64,000 nt of DNA from Alkalibacillus filiformis. Its GTDB lineage: Bacteria > Bacillota > Bacilli > Bacillales > Alkalibacillaceae. This document shows, one piece after another, positions 30,007-39,056 of the stretch. Positions within the stretch are counted from its first letter, which is position 1. The number at the start of each line of letters is the position of its first letter. The notes beneath the pieces were generated by a model that saw only the letters and a program-made list of their open reading frames with translations, did not search any database and was not told where the DNA came from. A program made the translations under genes and the position numbers. Location: contig NZ_JAUSUP010000001.1 of the NCBI RefSeq assembly GCF_030814115.1, forward strand, positions 930,001-994,000, given 5' to 3'.

Positions 30007-30336
30007 ATGGAAGAACGATTTATTGCATCAATTATAAAGTGTTTCTTTATTGCTTTTGGCGTATTAACTGGCGGAGCTTTATTTGGTAGTTTAAGTGCTT
30101 ATTTAACTGGACAACCACCAATCTCTGAAATGATGTTAGCGGCAAATAAATTAAGAATTTGGGCTATTGTAGCAGCGATCGGTGGTACCTTTGATGCGAT
30201 TTCAACTTTTGAAAAAGGGATCTTTGAAGCATCTACAGTCGATTTAATTAAACAAATCTTATTAATCATTTCAGCTATGGGAGGGGTCAAGTCAGCCCTT
30301 ATGTTAATTAGCTGGATTACACAAGGGGACCTTTAA
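30007..30336 (+). CDS. ytrH: Sporulation membrane protein YtrH
   Basis: A 109-residue membrane protein with three predicted helices (about 8-32, 47-65, 80-103). Conserved stretches are IWAIVAAIGGTFDA and QILLIISAMGG, which match the YtrH family (B. subtilis 113 residues). YtrH is required for efficient sporulation in B. subtilis, with unknown mechanism. The stop is one base before the ytrI ATG, so the two form an operon divergent from dnaE. Confidence 0.9.
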   Translation: MEERFIASIIKCFFIAFGVLTGGALFGSLSAYLTGQPPISEMMLAANKLRIWAIVAAIGGTFDAISTFEKGIFEASTVDLIKQILLIISAMGGVKSALMLISWITQGDL

Positions 30337-30337
30337 C

Positions 30338-30844
30338 ATGCACATACCCCCATTTTATAAGAAAACAACATGGCAAGCATTTTTTATTGGGATTTTAACA
30401 GGTGTTGTCATTGGTTATATGTTTTTCTTATATGTATATGGACAGCATACTGAAAGATGGATTGAGGAGAACCTGACGCTGCGAAATGAATTAAATCAGG
30501 TTAAACAAGAAAATGAACTATTAAAACAAGATAAAGATGATTTAAATCGCGCCAATGAAGAAAGGTTAACCGTTCAAGATATTGAGCTTGATTGGCATAA
30601 TGCTGATGAGTTAGACCTTGACCGATTCACTTTACATGAATTAAACGAAAACGTGTTACAAGAACTGCAAACTGTAATGGGTCGAAACATTCAGTCTGTG
30701 TCTGACCAAAGGGAATTACTTATTAGAACAATTGAGAATAAACTTTATAATATTCGAGACATTCGTTATCAACTAGAAGTTCACCACATTACGATTTCTA
30801 CAACGCTAATTATTACCATTAAAGTCCATATAACAAGTTCATAG
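30338..30844 (+). CDS. ytrI: Sporulation membrane protein YtrI
   Basis: 168 residues: a short cytoplasmic N-terminus, one membrane helix (about 15-37), a coiled coil (about 45-78, rich in Glu/Leu/Lys heptads), then a compact domain of alternating hydrophobics. It matches YtrI by architecture and by position immediately after ytrH. The B. subtilis mutant is reported as sporulation-impaired. The low sequence conservation of this family makes the call depend partly on synteny. Confidence 0.83.
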   Translation: MHIPPFYKKTTWQAFFIGILTGVVIGYMFFLYVYGQHTERWIEENLTLRNELNQVKQENELLKQDKDDLNRANEERLTVQDIELDWHNADELDLDRFTLHELNENVLQELQTVMGRNIQSVSDQRELLIRTIENKLYNIRDIRYQLEVHHITISTTLIITIKVHITSS

Positions 30845-30984
30845 ATCACTTACTTATTTGACTTTTTTATGAAGTTTTTGTAAGAAAAGCTATTTTTCTT
30901 AAGTTTTGGGGTACAATATATAGTAGGACCCCTTAAAAACTAACACCAATTGAGGGACAAATGTCAAAAAGAGGTGAGTGATGT

Positions 30985-31176
30985 ATGTTTGTTGTATGTA
31001 GAAGACGCATGGCTAATGAGAAGGTCAACACTCTAAGAAACGGTTACTCCGCTTATGCAGAAACTGAAGAACTCATCCGACTAATGAAACGTAGAATTAA
31101 TTCAAACAACCTTGATATTTATGAAGACCAAACGGATATTGGTTGCTGGTTTATTCCTAGAAGTCAATATTTTTAA
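30985..31176 (+). CDS. Small conserved-looking protein near nrnA, function unknown
   Basis: A 63-residue product beginning with a hydrophobic/basic MFVVCRRR and ending in an aromatic stretch (DQTDIGCWFIP). A ribosome binding site (AGAGGTGAG) precedes the ATG. TACAAT occurs at 30913-30918 as a possible -10, and a strong terminator follows six bases after the stop, all supporting a real gene. The position between ytrI and nrnA corresponds to a small uncharacterised gene in B. subtilis, but I am not certain of the homology. Confidence 0.72.
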   Translation: MFVVCRRRMANEKVNTLRNGYSAYAETEELIRLMKRRINSNNLDIYEDQTDIGCWFIPRSQYF

Positions 31177-31181
31177 TAAAG

Positions 31182-31209
31182 GCTGCTCTTAACTTAAGAG
31201 CAGCTTTTT
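31182..31209. terminator. Bidirectional terminator
   Basis: GCTGCTCTT and AAGAGCAGC pair around a 5-base loop followed by TTTTT. It serves the small gene on the plus strand and nrnA on the minus strand. Confidence 0.85.
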
Positions 31210-31213
31210 AAAA

Positions 31214-32158
31214 TTAGCCTTCAAACGCATGACAGACTTGATCTAAAGCCTCTATTAACTGATCCGCTTCTTCCCAACTAAACACTTTCGCCCCAGAAGC
31301 CATTGGATGGCCTCCACCGTTAAATTGTGCTGCAACTTCATTGATGACTGGACCTTTAGACCTTAGACGCACTCTAATTACATCATCTTCTTCAACAAAA
31401 AACACCCAAGCATGAATACCTTTAATATCACCTGCTATACCAACAAAAGTATGTGTTTCATCCGCTGATACACCATACTCATTTAATAACTCTTTAGGTA
31501 ATTTAAATACTGCTAAACCACTTTCACGAGGCTCAAGTGAACTTAATAATTCACCTTTAAATTTAGCTATATTAATAGGAACTTGATACATATTGTCGTA
31601 CAAGGCTTTTCGGTCGAAATTATGAGTGACTAACTCTTGCGCTGCATTAAAAGTGCGTTCTGTTGTACTCGGAAACAAAAACCTGCCAGTATCGCCGACA
31701 ATTCCAGCATATAAAAGCTTTGCAGAGTCTTGATTTAAAGTCCAACCGTCAGATTTGCCTTCTAAGTACAGTTCATAAATCATTTCACTCGTAGATGAGG
31801 CATCTGGATCAACCCACATTATATCACCATATGGTTCTCTATTAGGGTGATGATCAATTTTTATTAATTTTTGACCTTGATTGTATCTTTGATCACATAT
31901 ACGTTCTTCATTGGCCGTGTCACATACAATGACTAAGGCATCTTTATATTTATCATCCTCAATATCATCTAAGCGTGCTAAGTAATTCAAAGAAGAATCT
32001 TCTTCTCCTACAACATAGACGTCTTTATTAGGATAGGTTTCTTGAATGATTTTGGCTAAACCTACCTGTGACCCGTATGCATCAGGGTCAGGTCTAACGT
32101 GACGGTGGATAATAATGGTGTTGTATTCACTAATTGCTTTAATAATTTCTGATTTCAT
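31214..32158 (-). CDS. nrnA: Bifunctional oligoribonuclease/pAp phosphatase NrnA
   Basis: DHH-family phosphoesterase that degrades nanoRNA and converts 3'-phosphoadenosine 5'-phosphate to AMP. 314 residues from the chosen ATG (B. subtilis 313). Visible motifs are HVRPDPDAYGSQ near residue 15-27, VCDTAN, the DHH motif KIDHHPN, and GGGHPMASGA of the DHHA1 domain near residue 285. The frame extends upstream, but AAAGGGTG six bases before 32158 and the homologue length set the start. Confidence 0.94.
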   Translation of the reverse strand: MKSEIIKAISEYNTIIIHRHVRPDPDAYGSQVGLAKIIQETYPNKDVYVVGEEDSSLNYLARLDDIEDDKYKDALVIVCDTANEERICDQRYNQGQKLIKIDHHPNREPYGDIMWVDPDASSTSEMIYELYLEGKSDGWTLNQDSAKLLYAGIVGDTGRFLFPSTTERTFNAAQELVTHNFDRKALYDNMYQVPINIAKFKGELLSSLEPRESGLAVFKLPKELLNEYGVSADETHTFVGIAGDIKGIHAWVFFVEEDDVIRVRLRSKGPVINEVAAQFNGGGHPMASGAKVFSWEEADQLIEALDQVCHAFEG

Positions 32159-32249
32159 TTTAAGCACCCTTTCATCACAATACACTAGCAATTTTACTCA
32201 AAAATCGTTACAATAGACATCGACTTGAAGTGAAAAAGGAGAGTTAACA

Positions 32250-32549
32250 TTGCCAATTTTAATTAGCATCTTTGTTATATCAATTGTATTGTACTTATAT
32301 TTTAAAGTAAGAATATTAAATTACAAAAATCCACTATATATGCATTATACAAACGGTAAGGCACGCATTGCTTTAGGTGTTTTTATGGCTACATTTGGTA
32401 TGAACCAATACGTTGCCTTCCCAACACAAATCGTATTATATTTAACCATTATTTTCTTAGCTGTTGGGATTGCACAAATTGTGTTCGGTTTTAAGATTTT
32501 TAAACATTACCGTCAAGAAATTTTAAAAGCTGAGCAAATGGCTAATTAA
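32250..32549 (+). CDS. ytpI: YtpI family membrane protein
   Basis: 99 residues, three membrane helices (about 1-20, 44-62, 66-88) with a basic C-terminal tail. The start is TTG, supported by AAAAAGGAG nine bases upstream. It matches the YtpI family by length and position between nrnA and ytoI; function is unknown. Its stop codon overlaps the stop of the convergent ytoI by four bases. Confidence 0.82.
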   Translation: MPILISIFVISIVLYLYFKVRILNYKNPLYMHYTNGKARIALGVFMATFGMNQYVAFPTQIVLYLTIIFLAVGIAQIVFGFKIFKHYRQEILKAEQMAN

Positions 32550-33850
32550 CGATTAATAAATTGAGTCATAACCATCGCTTTGCCTACAAGTTCTTCGTCT
32601 GATAATACTTGAACATCGATCTTAGCAAACTTTCTACCTAGTTCAAGTATTTGTGGAACAATTCTAAGTTGACTTCCAATCTGGACAGGTTTCATGAAAA
32701 AGATTGATAAATTTTCAATCACCATGTCTCCTGTCTTTTCTTTTTTCAACGTTTGGTTACAAGCCTCCGCTACAAATGAAGCAAACACGCCGTATGATAG
32801 TGTCCCTAACTGATTCGTCATTTGAGGTGTTATTTCTGTAGAAAAGCCACTAAATTCATCATTTGAAACGAGTTGCTTATGAATTAAATCATCAATTGTC
32901 TCGCCGATTTGCGGCTGTCTTTGACTGCTTTGCAACCCTTTAATGACATCTTGACGACTAATAACGCCTAAGAACGTGTAGTCCTCATCGACAACTGGCA
33001 TTAGCTCAATACCTTGCCAAACCATTGTGTGCGCAGCACTAGCTAACGATGTTGTCGCCTTCGTTACGATTGGCTTTTTTGCCATCACTTTTTCAATTTT
33101 TAGATCGATCCGCTTATTAATAATATCTTTTGACGTTACAATTCCAACGACTTGATTTTGTCTATTTAACACTGGATATCTACTATGTTTGGTTTGTTCG
33201 TTTAAGGCATGCCAAGTAGACACTAAATCATCTTCATACAACACATGTGTCTCATCAATCGACGTGTAAATATCATCAACAATGACAATTTCTTTTTTAA
33301 TTAATTGGTCATAAATGGCTCTATTAATCATAGCTGCGACAGTAAAAGTGTCGTATGAACATGAAATAACAGGAAGTTCATAACGATCAGCTAAGCTTTT
33401 TACATAATCAGTCGTATCAAAACCACCTGTAATTAAAATGGCTGCACCTGCATTTAATGCCTTCTCTTGTGCTTTGACACGGTTACCGACAATTAAAAGA
33501 GAGCTTTTTTCAGTATATTTCATCATCGCTTCAAGTTTCATTGCACCGATTACAAACTTATTTAAAGTTTTGTGTAAGCCACTTCGTCCACCTAATACTT
33601 GACCATCAATGATATTAATGACTTCTGCGAATGTTAGTTTTTCGATATTTTCTTTACGCTTCTGTTCAATTCTGATCGTACCTACTCGTTCAATCGTACT
33701 AACATATCCGATGTTTTCAGCCTCTTTAATAGCACGATAGGCTGTTCCTTCACTAACATCTAACTCTTTTGCGACAGCTCGAACTGAGATTTTCGCGCCA
33801 ACTGGCAACGATTCTATGTAATTTAATATTTGTTCATGCTTTGTACTCAT
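32546..33850 (-). CDS. ytoI: Regulatory protein YtoI (HTH, DRTGG, two CBS, hot-dog domains)
   Basis: 434 residues. Order: winged helix-turn-helix (about 5-60), a DRTGG domain (about 75-185, with DGQVLGGRSGLHK and a SCSYDTFTVA motif), two CBS motifs (about 190-310), and a C-terminal hot-dog/thioesterase-like domain (about 325-430, NQLGTLSYG). CBS and DRTGG domains suggest nucleotide sensing; targets are unknown. The open frame extends 23 codons upstream, but GGGTGAGGTG just before the ATG at 33850 and the B. subtilis N-terminus set this start. Confidence 0.88.
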   Translation of the reverse strand: MSTKHEQILNYIESLPVGAKISVRAVAKELDVSEGTAYRAIKEAENIGYVSTIERVGTIRIEQKRKENIEKLTFAEVINIIDGQVLGGRSGLHKTLNKFVIGAMKLEAMMKYTEKSSLLIVGNRVKAQEKALNAGAAILITGGFDTTDYVKSLADRYELPVISCSYDTFTVAAMINRAIYDQLIKKEIVIVDDIYTSIDETHVLYEDDLVSTWHALNEQTKHSRYPVLNRQNQVVGIVTSKDIINKRIDLKIEKVMAKKPIVTKATTSLASAAHTMVWQGIELMPVVDEDYTFLGVISRQDVIKGLQSSQRQPQIGETIDDLIHKQLVSNDEFSGFSTEITPQMTNQLGTLSYGVFASFVAEACNQTLKKEKTGDMVIENLSIFFMKPVQIGSQLRIVPQILELGRKFAKIDVQVLSDEELVGKAMVMTQFINR

Positions 33851-33937
33851 ACACCTCACCCAATTTCTTCCGCATTCATATATGTTTAACATTATACCTT
33901 GAGTTAAGCTGTTCAGCAATTGCTGTATAGACGAGAA

Positions 33938-34216
33938 GAGGCTGGGACAAAACTAAGTACTAATACACAAAACCCGAACGAGATCATGTTTTGACTTCGT
34001 TCGGGTTTATCTTTTATCAGCGCTACATCAAAATGCTTCGCTTTCCGCGGGCACGGTTCGAGCCTCCTCGGCCCAAAAGACGGGGCCTGTGGGGTCTCGA
34101 GACTCGTGCTGTTCCCGCTGGAGTCTGCGCATTTGATTCCGCTAATTACGCTTAACTAGGATGGAATATCAAATGTTCGTGTTTTCACAACACTTCGCCC
34201 CTTTTGTTCCATCCTC
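33938..34216. repeat. Compound intergenic element with inverted ends
   Basis: GAGGCTGGGACAAAA (33938-33952) and TTTTGTTCCATCCTC (34202-34216) are inverted repeats matching at 13 of 15 positions. They enclose a hairpin (CCCGAACGA / TCGTTCGGG near 33971-34007), the short copy of the dispersed repeat, and about 58 AT-rich bases. The unit fills the gap between ytoI and ytkL. No transposase is present. Similar GAGGCTGGGACA starts are familiar from firmicute intergenic regions, so a non-autonomous mobile element or structured RNA is possible. Confidence 0.6.
34021..34143. repeat. Structured dispersed intergenic repeat, short copy
   Basis: Second copy of the repeat at 2990-3263, lacking its two internal insertions. 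The ends are inverted (CATCAAAATGC, GCATTTGATTCC). The interior can fold by pairing CGGGCACG-like and CTCGAG arms, with a central GGCCC/GGGCC hairpin. It is markedly richer in GC than its flanks. No gene is supported inside. Confidence 0.75.
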
Positions 34217-34226
34217 ATTAAACTCC

Positions 34227-34907
34227 CTATAAGTCGATTTCATCACCAGGTTTCATAGCGTGTCCAACACCTGATTGCAAGGAGTTAGCAAAAGCTTCAC
34301 CATCTTGTTCAATTAATGGGAATGTATCATAATGCATCGGTACCACTCGGTCAGCCTTAATCCATTCAGCTGCTAACTTCGCATCTTTAGGTCCCATTGT
34401 GAAATTATCACCTATTGGTAAAAAGGCTAAATTAATCTCATTTAAGTCACCAATTAATTTCATATCAGAGAATAACGCGGTATCACCAGCGTGATAAATT
34501 GTTTTTCCTTCCACTGTTAATAGAAGACCAGCAGGCATACCTGTATAAACAATCGTTCCGTCATCTTCTGTGTAGGCTGAACCATGAAATGCTTGAGTTA
34601 ACTTAACATGTCCAAATTCAAAGTTATGACCGCCACCAATATGCATTGGGTGAGTGTTTAAACCTTTATTCCCTAAATAAGTGGCCAGCTCAAATGGTGC
34701 AACAACTAACGCGTCATTGTCTTTTGCAATCTTTTCTGTGTCACCGACGTGGTCATTATGCCCGTGGGTTAACAAAATCACATCTGCTTTTAAACCTTCT
34801 GCTTGTAAGTCACAGTGATCATTACCAGAAATAAATGGATCAATTAAAATAGTGTGGTTTGATGTTTCAACTTTAACTACTGAATGACCGTGAAAAGATA
34901 CTTTCAT
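34227..34907 (-). CDS. ytkL: Metal-dependent hydrolase YtkL (UPF0173, metallo-beta-lactamase fold)
   Basis: 226 residues with the metallo-beta-lactamase metal motif [10 protein letters not shown] near residues 47-56, plus later ligands in [15 protein letters not shown] and PMHYDTF. These are the UPF0173 pattern. The substrate is unknown. An upstream TTG lies directly after AGGAGG, too close, so the ATG at 34907, nine bases away, is the start. Length and sequence match B. subtilis YtkL. Confidence 0.9.
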   Translation of the reverse strand: MKVSFHGHSVVKVETSNHTILIDPFISGNDHCDLQAEGLKADVILLTHGHNDHVGDTEKIAKDNDALVVAPFELATYLGNKGLNTHPMHIGGGHNFEFGHVKLTQAFHGSAYTEDDGTIVYTGMPAGLLLTVEGKTIYHAGDTALFSDMKLIGDLNEINLAFLPIGDNFTMGPKDAKLAAEWIKADRVVPMHYDTFPLIEQDGEAFANSLQSGVGHAMKPGDEIDL

Positions 34908-35027
34908 CACAATCAACCTCCTGAATTTTTGAAATTTTTCTTAAATAATTACTTCGTCATCATTCATTTATTTCCCTTTATCCGTTAAGATAACACATAA
35001 AGGCAAAAAAATTTAGAGGTGAATTAT

Positions 35028-36122
35028 ATGGAGAAAAGAATCAATCAGTTAATTGAAAGTTTACAAAATAATAACTTAGAAAGTATTTTCATCACATCAA
35101 AAGCTAATGTCTTTTATTTTAGTAATCTGTACGCTGAAGCACATGAACGCCTCATTGCTTTATACATAGACGTACAAGGCAGAAAGACAATTATTGCTCC
35201 TGCTTTAGAATTAGAAGATATTAAAAATGCTGGATGGACAAGCGAAATCATTACATACTTCGACCATGAAAACCCATGGGCAAAATTCGAGAAATGGTTA
35301 TCACACTCAGGTGGCTTACCAAGTAATCTAGCAATTGAAGAGGAGAACTTAAACGTTGAACGTTTCCAACAACTCCAAACACTTACTAAAAACGGAGATA
35401 TTCAGTACGGTCAGAGACTTTTAAACGAACTACGTGTCATTAAGGACGACGATGAAGTTAAAATTTTACAAGAAGCAGCTCGCTTCGCTGATTACGGAAT
35501 TGAAACGGCAGTTAAACATATAAAACCGGGGAAAACAGAACTAGAAATTATCGCAGAAGTTGAATATGCCCTTAAAGAAAAAGGTATTCGTCACATGTCC
35601 TTTTCAACGTTAGTTCTTTCAGGTGCAAAAACAGCTGCTCCCCACGGAACACCGAGCATGAAGCCAATAGAAGATGGAGACTTTGTCTTAATGGACTTAG
35701 GTGTTGTTTTCAAAGGGTATTGTTCGGATATTACACGTACAGTAGCTGTTGGGGAAGTTAATGAAGAACAAGAAAAAGTTTATAATACTGTCCTTGCTGC
35801 ACAACAAAAAGCACTTAATGTTTGTGAAGTTGGTACACCGTTAGGACAAATTGATCGTGCTGCACGTAGTGTGATCGAAGACGCTGGTTACGGCGAATAC
35901 TTCACTCACCGGATCGGTCATGGCATTGGCATTGATGTTCATGAGTTTCCATCGATGGCTTCAAATAACGAAGATCCATTAAAACCTGGAATGGCTTTTA
36001 CTATTGAACCTGGCATATACGTTTCAGGAGTTGGAGGCGTTCGCATTGAAGATGATGTATTAATGACAGAGAACGGTCCAAAAACTCTAACACAATTCCC
36101 AAAATCATTACAGAAAGTTTAA
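35028..36122 (+). CDS. M24 family Xaa-Pro aminopeptidase/dipeptidase
   Basis: 364 residues. The N-terminal creatinase-like domain (about 1-130) is followed by the pita-bread metallopeptidase domain. Metal ligands are visible in LMDLGVVFKGYCSDITRT (two Asp), HRIGHGIGIDVHE (His), TIEPGIY (Glu) and GVRIEDD (Glu). This is a proline dipeptidase type resembling Bacillus YkvY/YqhT. An upstream GTG lies within the ribosome binding site AGAGGTG, so I begin at the ATG at 35028. It stands alone with its own terminator. Confidence 0.9.
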   Translation: MEKRINQLIESLQNNNLESIFITSKANVFYFSNLYAEAHERLIALYIDVQGRKTIIAPALELEDIKNAGWTSEIITYFDHENPWAKFEKWLSHSGGLPSNLAIEEENLNVERFQQLQTLTKNGDIQYGQRLLNELRVIKDDDEVKILQEAARFADYGIETAVKHIKPGKTELEIIAEVEYALKEKGIRHMSFSTLVLSGAKTAAPHGTPSMKPIEDGDFVLMDLGVVFKGYCSDITRTVAVGEVNEEQEKVYNTVLAAQQKALNVCEVGTPLGQIDRAARSVIEDAGYGEYFTHRIGHGIGIDVHEFPSMASNNEDPLKPGMAFTIEPGIYVSGVGGVRIEDDVLMTENGPKTLTQFPKSLQKV

Positions 36123-36129
36123 TAAGCTT

Positions 36130-36163
36130 AAAGCCCCTTCCTATTGGGAAAGGGGCTTTATTT
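36130..36163 (+). terminator. Terminator of the M24 peptidase gene
   Basis: AAAGCCCCTT pairs with AAGGGGCTTT around a 10-base loop and is followed by ATTTAA. It can also act for the convergent yjiH-like gene. Confidence 0.8.
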
Positions 36164-37553
36164 AAGAGAATATTAATAAGTGTGCAATTAACGCAATGAT
36201 CGGCAATGTAATTAACGTACGCTGCAAGAAAATAATAAATAGTTCGTGTAATTTAACTGGAATATTAGATTTTAAAATCAACACACCAATTTCAGACATA
36301 TAAATAATTTGAGCAACTGACAATGCACCAATGACGAATCGTGTTAGCTCACTTTCAATACCACTACCGACTACAGCTGGTAAAAACATATCCGCAAAAC
36401 CAACGAGCATCGCTGGAGCTGCTGCACTTGCTTCTGGAATTCTCAACAATTCCAATAAAGGAACAAATGGGTACGATAAAATATTAAAAACTGGTGTGAA
36501 TTCTACTAGTATAAGGGCTATGACACCTAGACTCATCACTAGCGGAATTAACCCAAACCAAATATCTGCTACAGTCTTTAAACCACTTTTCAATTGGTGA
36601 ATGAATCCTTTAGCTTGACCTGCTTTTTGTATCGCTTGAATCCAACCCCATTTTAGTGCTGAAACACCCTCAGGACTTGCATCATTTATTTGCTTTCCAA
36701 CCTCTTCTCTATAAGTGTTTTCCTTTCTTGATAGTGGTGGAATTCTAGGCATAATCATTGCCGCAACTAAACTAGCCGCTACAACTGTTAAATAGAAAGG
36801 TATAAATAAATGACCGACTCCGATAACATTTGCAATTACTAAACTAAAGGCGATCGAAGCTACTGAAAATGTTGTCGCAATAACGGCTGCTTCTCTACGA
36901 TTATAATACCCTTCATCGAATTGCTTGGATGTTACTAATACACCTACTGGACCTGCACCCATCCAAGAAGCCATACTATCGATTGATGAACGGCCTGGTA
37001 AAGTAAATAACGGACGCATCACTTTATTTAATAATGAACCGATAAATTCCATTAAACCAAATTGCATAAGTAATGGCAAAAACAAACCCGCAAATAAAAA
37101 CCATGTTAATAAGACAGGGGCTAAATCAAAAAGCACAACGCCACCAGTACCAGGTGAGGTGATAATCGTCGGACCCCAGGCCATAATTGTTAATAAACCA
37201 ACTAAAAAACCAAAGCCTCTTACTAGCAAACCGAGTGGTGTTACTTTAAACAAGCTAGTTAAAAAGTCGTTCTTCTCTATAAATTCTACCTTCATAAATG
37301 TAGCTATTAACGACAAGATAAAGGATGTCCCTAAAAGCCCGACGACAAAATACGGCATATGGTCACTAAATGTCTCTAGCAAATAGTCTGCTAATAGCCC
37401 AATCCCAATTGTGTACTGTCCATCAACAGAGATTGGAACTAAAAATAGTAAAATACCGATTAATGATGGTATAAGAAACGTCAGCTTTACTTTTAATGAA
37501 TTTGATCCTTTAATATTCTCTTCAACATCATACGTTTGTTGTAATTCCCCCAT
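36162..37553 (-). CDS. YjiH family membrane protein (nucleoside-recognition Gate domains)
   Basis: 463 residues with about ten membrane helices and two Gate-type repeats: GAGPVGVLVTSKQFDEGYY near 200 and AAAPAMLVGFADMFLPAVVGSG near 385. This is the YjiH family of presumed transporters. The substrate is unknown; the name 'nucleoside recognition' is historical. It follows the class III aminotransferase by 13 bases on the same strand, which suggests it moves the amine or amino acid that the enzyme consumes, or a product. AGGGGAG lies before the ATG. Confidence 0.8.
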   Translation of the reverse strand: MGELQQTYDVEENIKGSNSLKVKLTFLIPSLIGILLFLVPISVDGQYTIGIGLLADYLLETFSDHMPYFVVGLLGTSFILSLIATFMKVEFIEKNDFLTSLFKVTPLGLLVRGFGFLVGLLTIMAWGPTIITSPGTGGVVLFDLAPVLLTWFLFAGLFLPLLMQFGLMEFIGSLLNKVMRPLFTLPGRSSIDSMASWMGAGPVGVLVTSKQFDEGYYNRREAAVIATTFSVASIAFSLVIANVIGVGHLFIPFYLTVVAASLVAAMIMPRIPPLSRKENTYREEVGKQINDASPEGVSALKWGWIQAIQKAGQAKGFIHQLKSGLKTVADIWFGLIPLVMSLGVIALILVEFTPVFNILSYPFVPLLELLRIPEASAAAPAMLVGFADMFLPAVVGSGIESELTRFVIGALSVAQIIYMSEIGVLILKSNIPVKLHELFIIFLQRTLITLPIIALIAHLLIFS

Positions 37554-37566
37554 AAAACTTCTCCCC

Positions 37567-38871
37567 TTATTTCGTTAATTCAGTCAACACTTCATCTAAT
37601 ACATTAAGTCCAAAATCAATCTCTTCTTTCGTTACGACTAACGGTGGAATCATACGGATTACTTGGCCTTTTTGACCACACAAGTAATATAGGACACCTT
37701 TTTGTAAACAACTATTTAATATATCCATAACGAGATCGCCTACGTCTTGTTCACCTTGAGATTGTATTTCGATCCCTATCATTAATCCCACACCACGGAC
37801 ATCCTTAATGACATCATGCTTTTCAGCTAACTTTTGCAACTGTTCAAATGCATATTGACCGACGTCTTTCGTGTTCTCTAATAAATTCTCTTCTTTAATT
37901 ACATCTAATGATGCGATTGATGCTGCACAAGCAATTGGGTTACCACCAAAAGTTGTCGCATGAGAGCCTAATGGCCACTTAGACATTAATTCTTTTGAAG
38001 CAACTGTAGCGCTTAATGGCATGCCAGCAGCGATTCCTTTAGCAATTGCCATAATGTCAGGTGTTACTCCAAATGTTTGAGCTGCAAACCATTCACCTGT
38101 ACGTCCAAAACCTGTTTGAACCTCATCAAAGATAAGTAAAATCCCATGACGGTCACAAATTTCTCTCATTTTTTGTAGCCAACCTTTAGGCGGAATGACA
38201 TAACCACCTTCACCTAGTACAGGTTCAACAATCATACATGCGACTTCTTCCGCTTCAACTTGGTGATTAAATAAGCTCTCAGCTGCTTCTTCTAGTTGAT
38301 TGGCAAAATAAACATCTGGATCTGCACCATCAGGACAACTACTTGGATCAGCATATGGTAACTGATATGTTAACCACGATGGTTGGAGAAATTTACGGTA
38401 CTTGCTATTAGATGTTGAAACACTTAAAGCGCCTACTGTACGACCGTGAAAGCCCCCTGTAAACGATATGACATAAGGACGTTCTGTTACATGTTTTGCT
38501 AACTTTATCGCACCTTCAATAGCTTCAGTTCCACTGTTTCCAAAGAAGAAATTATCTAATGGATCAGGTAGTACGGATTGTAATTGTTCTGCTAGTTTAA
38601 GAATTGGTTCATATATAATGACCCCTGATGGTCCATGAACTAAATGATCTGCTGAATCTTTAATGGCTTGAACTACTTTTGGATGCCTGTGTCCAACATT
38701 TTCAACAGCAATTCCTGAGGTGAAATCTAAATATTTCTTTCCATCTATTCCGTAATAATAGCAACCTTCAGCCTTTTCAACTGGAAGATTGGGGTGGTCT
38801 TTAGCCATCCCTGGTGCTAAATAATCCCCGATTGATTCTGTTAACTTAACCCAACTTTGATCTTGGTGCAT
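37567..38871 (-). CDS. Class III aminotransferase (4-aminobutyrate/omega-amino acid type)
   Basis: PLP enzyme of 434 residues. The motif [18 protein letters not shown] is near 110, GGFHGRT near 139, [11 protein letters not shown] near 245, and the PLP Lys in [13 protein letters not shown] near 280, followed by [10 protein letters not shown]-like residues. The fold and motifs fit 4-aminobutyrate or related omega-amino acid transaminases; exact substrate cannot be read from sequence. It lies between the YjiH-type membrane protein and alanine dehydrogenase. AGGAGG precedes the ATG. Confidence 0.87.
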   Translation of the reverse strand: MHQDQSWVKLTESIGDYLAPGMAKDHPNLPVEKAEGCYYYGIDGKKYLDFTSGIAVENVGHRHPKVVQAIKDSADHLVHGPSGVIIYEPILKLAEQLQSVLPDPLDNFFFGNSGTEAIEGAIKLAKHVTERPYVISFTGGFHGRTVGALSVSTSNSKYRKFLQPSWLTYQLPYADPSSCPDGADPDVYFANQLEEAAESLFNHQVEAEEVACMIVEPVLGEGGYVIPPKGWLQKMREICDRHGILLIFDEVQTGFGRTGEWFAAQTFGVTPDIMAIAKGIAAGMPLSATVASKELMSKWPLGSHATTFGGNPIACAASIASLDVIKEENLLENTKDVGQYAFEQLQKLAEKHDVIKDVRGVGLMIGIEIQSQGEQDVGDLVMDILNSCLQKGVLYYLCGQKGQVIRMIPPLVVTKEEIDFGLNVLDEVLTELTK

Positions 38872-38996
38872 ATAGATCCTCCTAAACCTTTAGTAATTCG
38901 TCTTTCGATAATTTATAATAATACATATTAATGTATAAAAATTCAATAGAATGTGATAATTTTTTTGTAGTTAGTTGAAAGAGACCCTTTATAAAC

Positions 38997-39028
38997 ATAA
39001 AAAAAGTGACCTCATAAATGAGATCACT
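38997..39028 (-). terminator. Terminator of ald
   Basis: On the minus strand AGTGATCTCA pairs with TGAGGTCACT (one mismatch) and is followed by a run of seven T. Confidence 0.85.
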
Positions 39029-39056
39029 TCTTACTTAGTACTTTTGAAATTCGATT

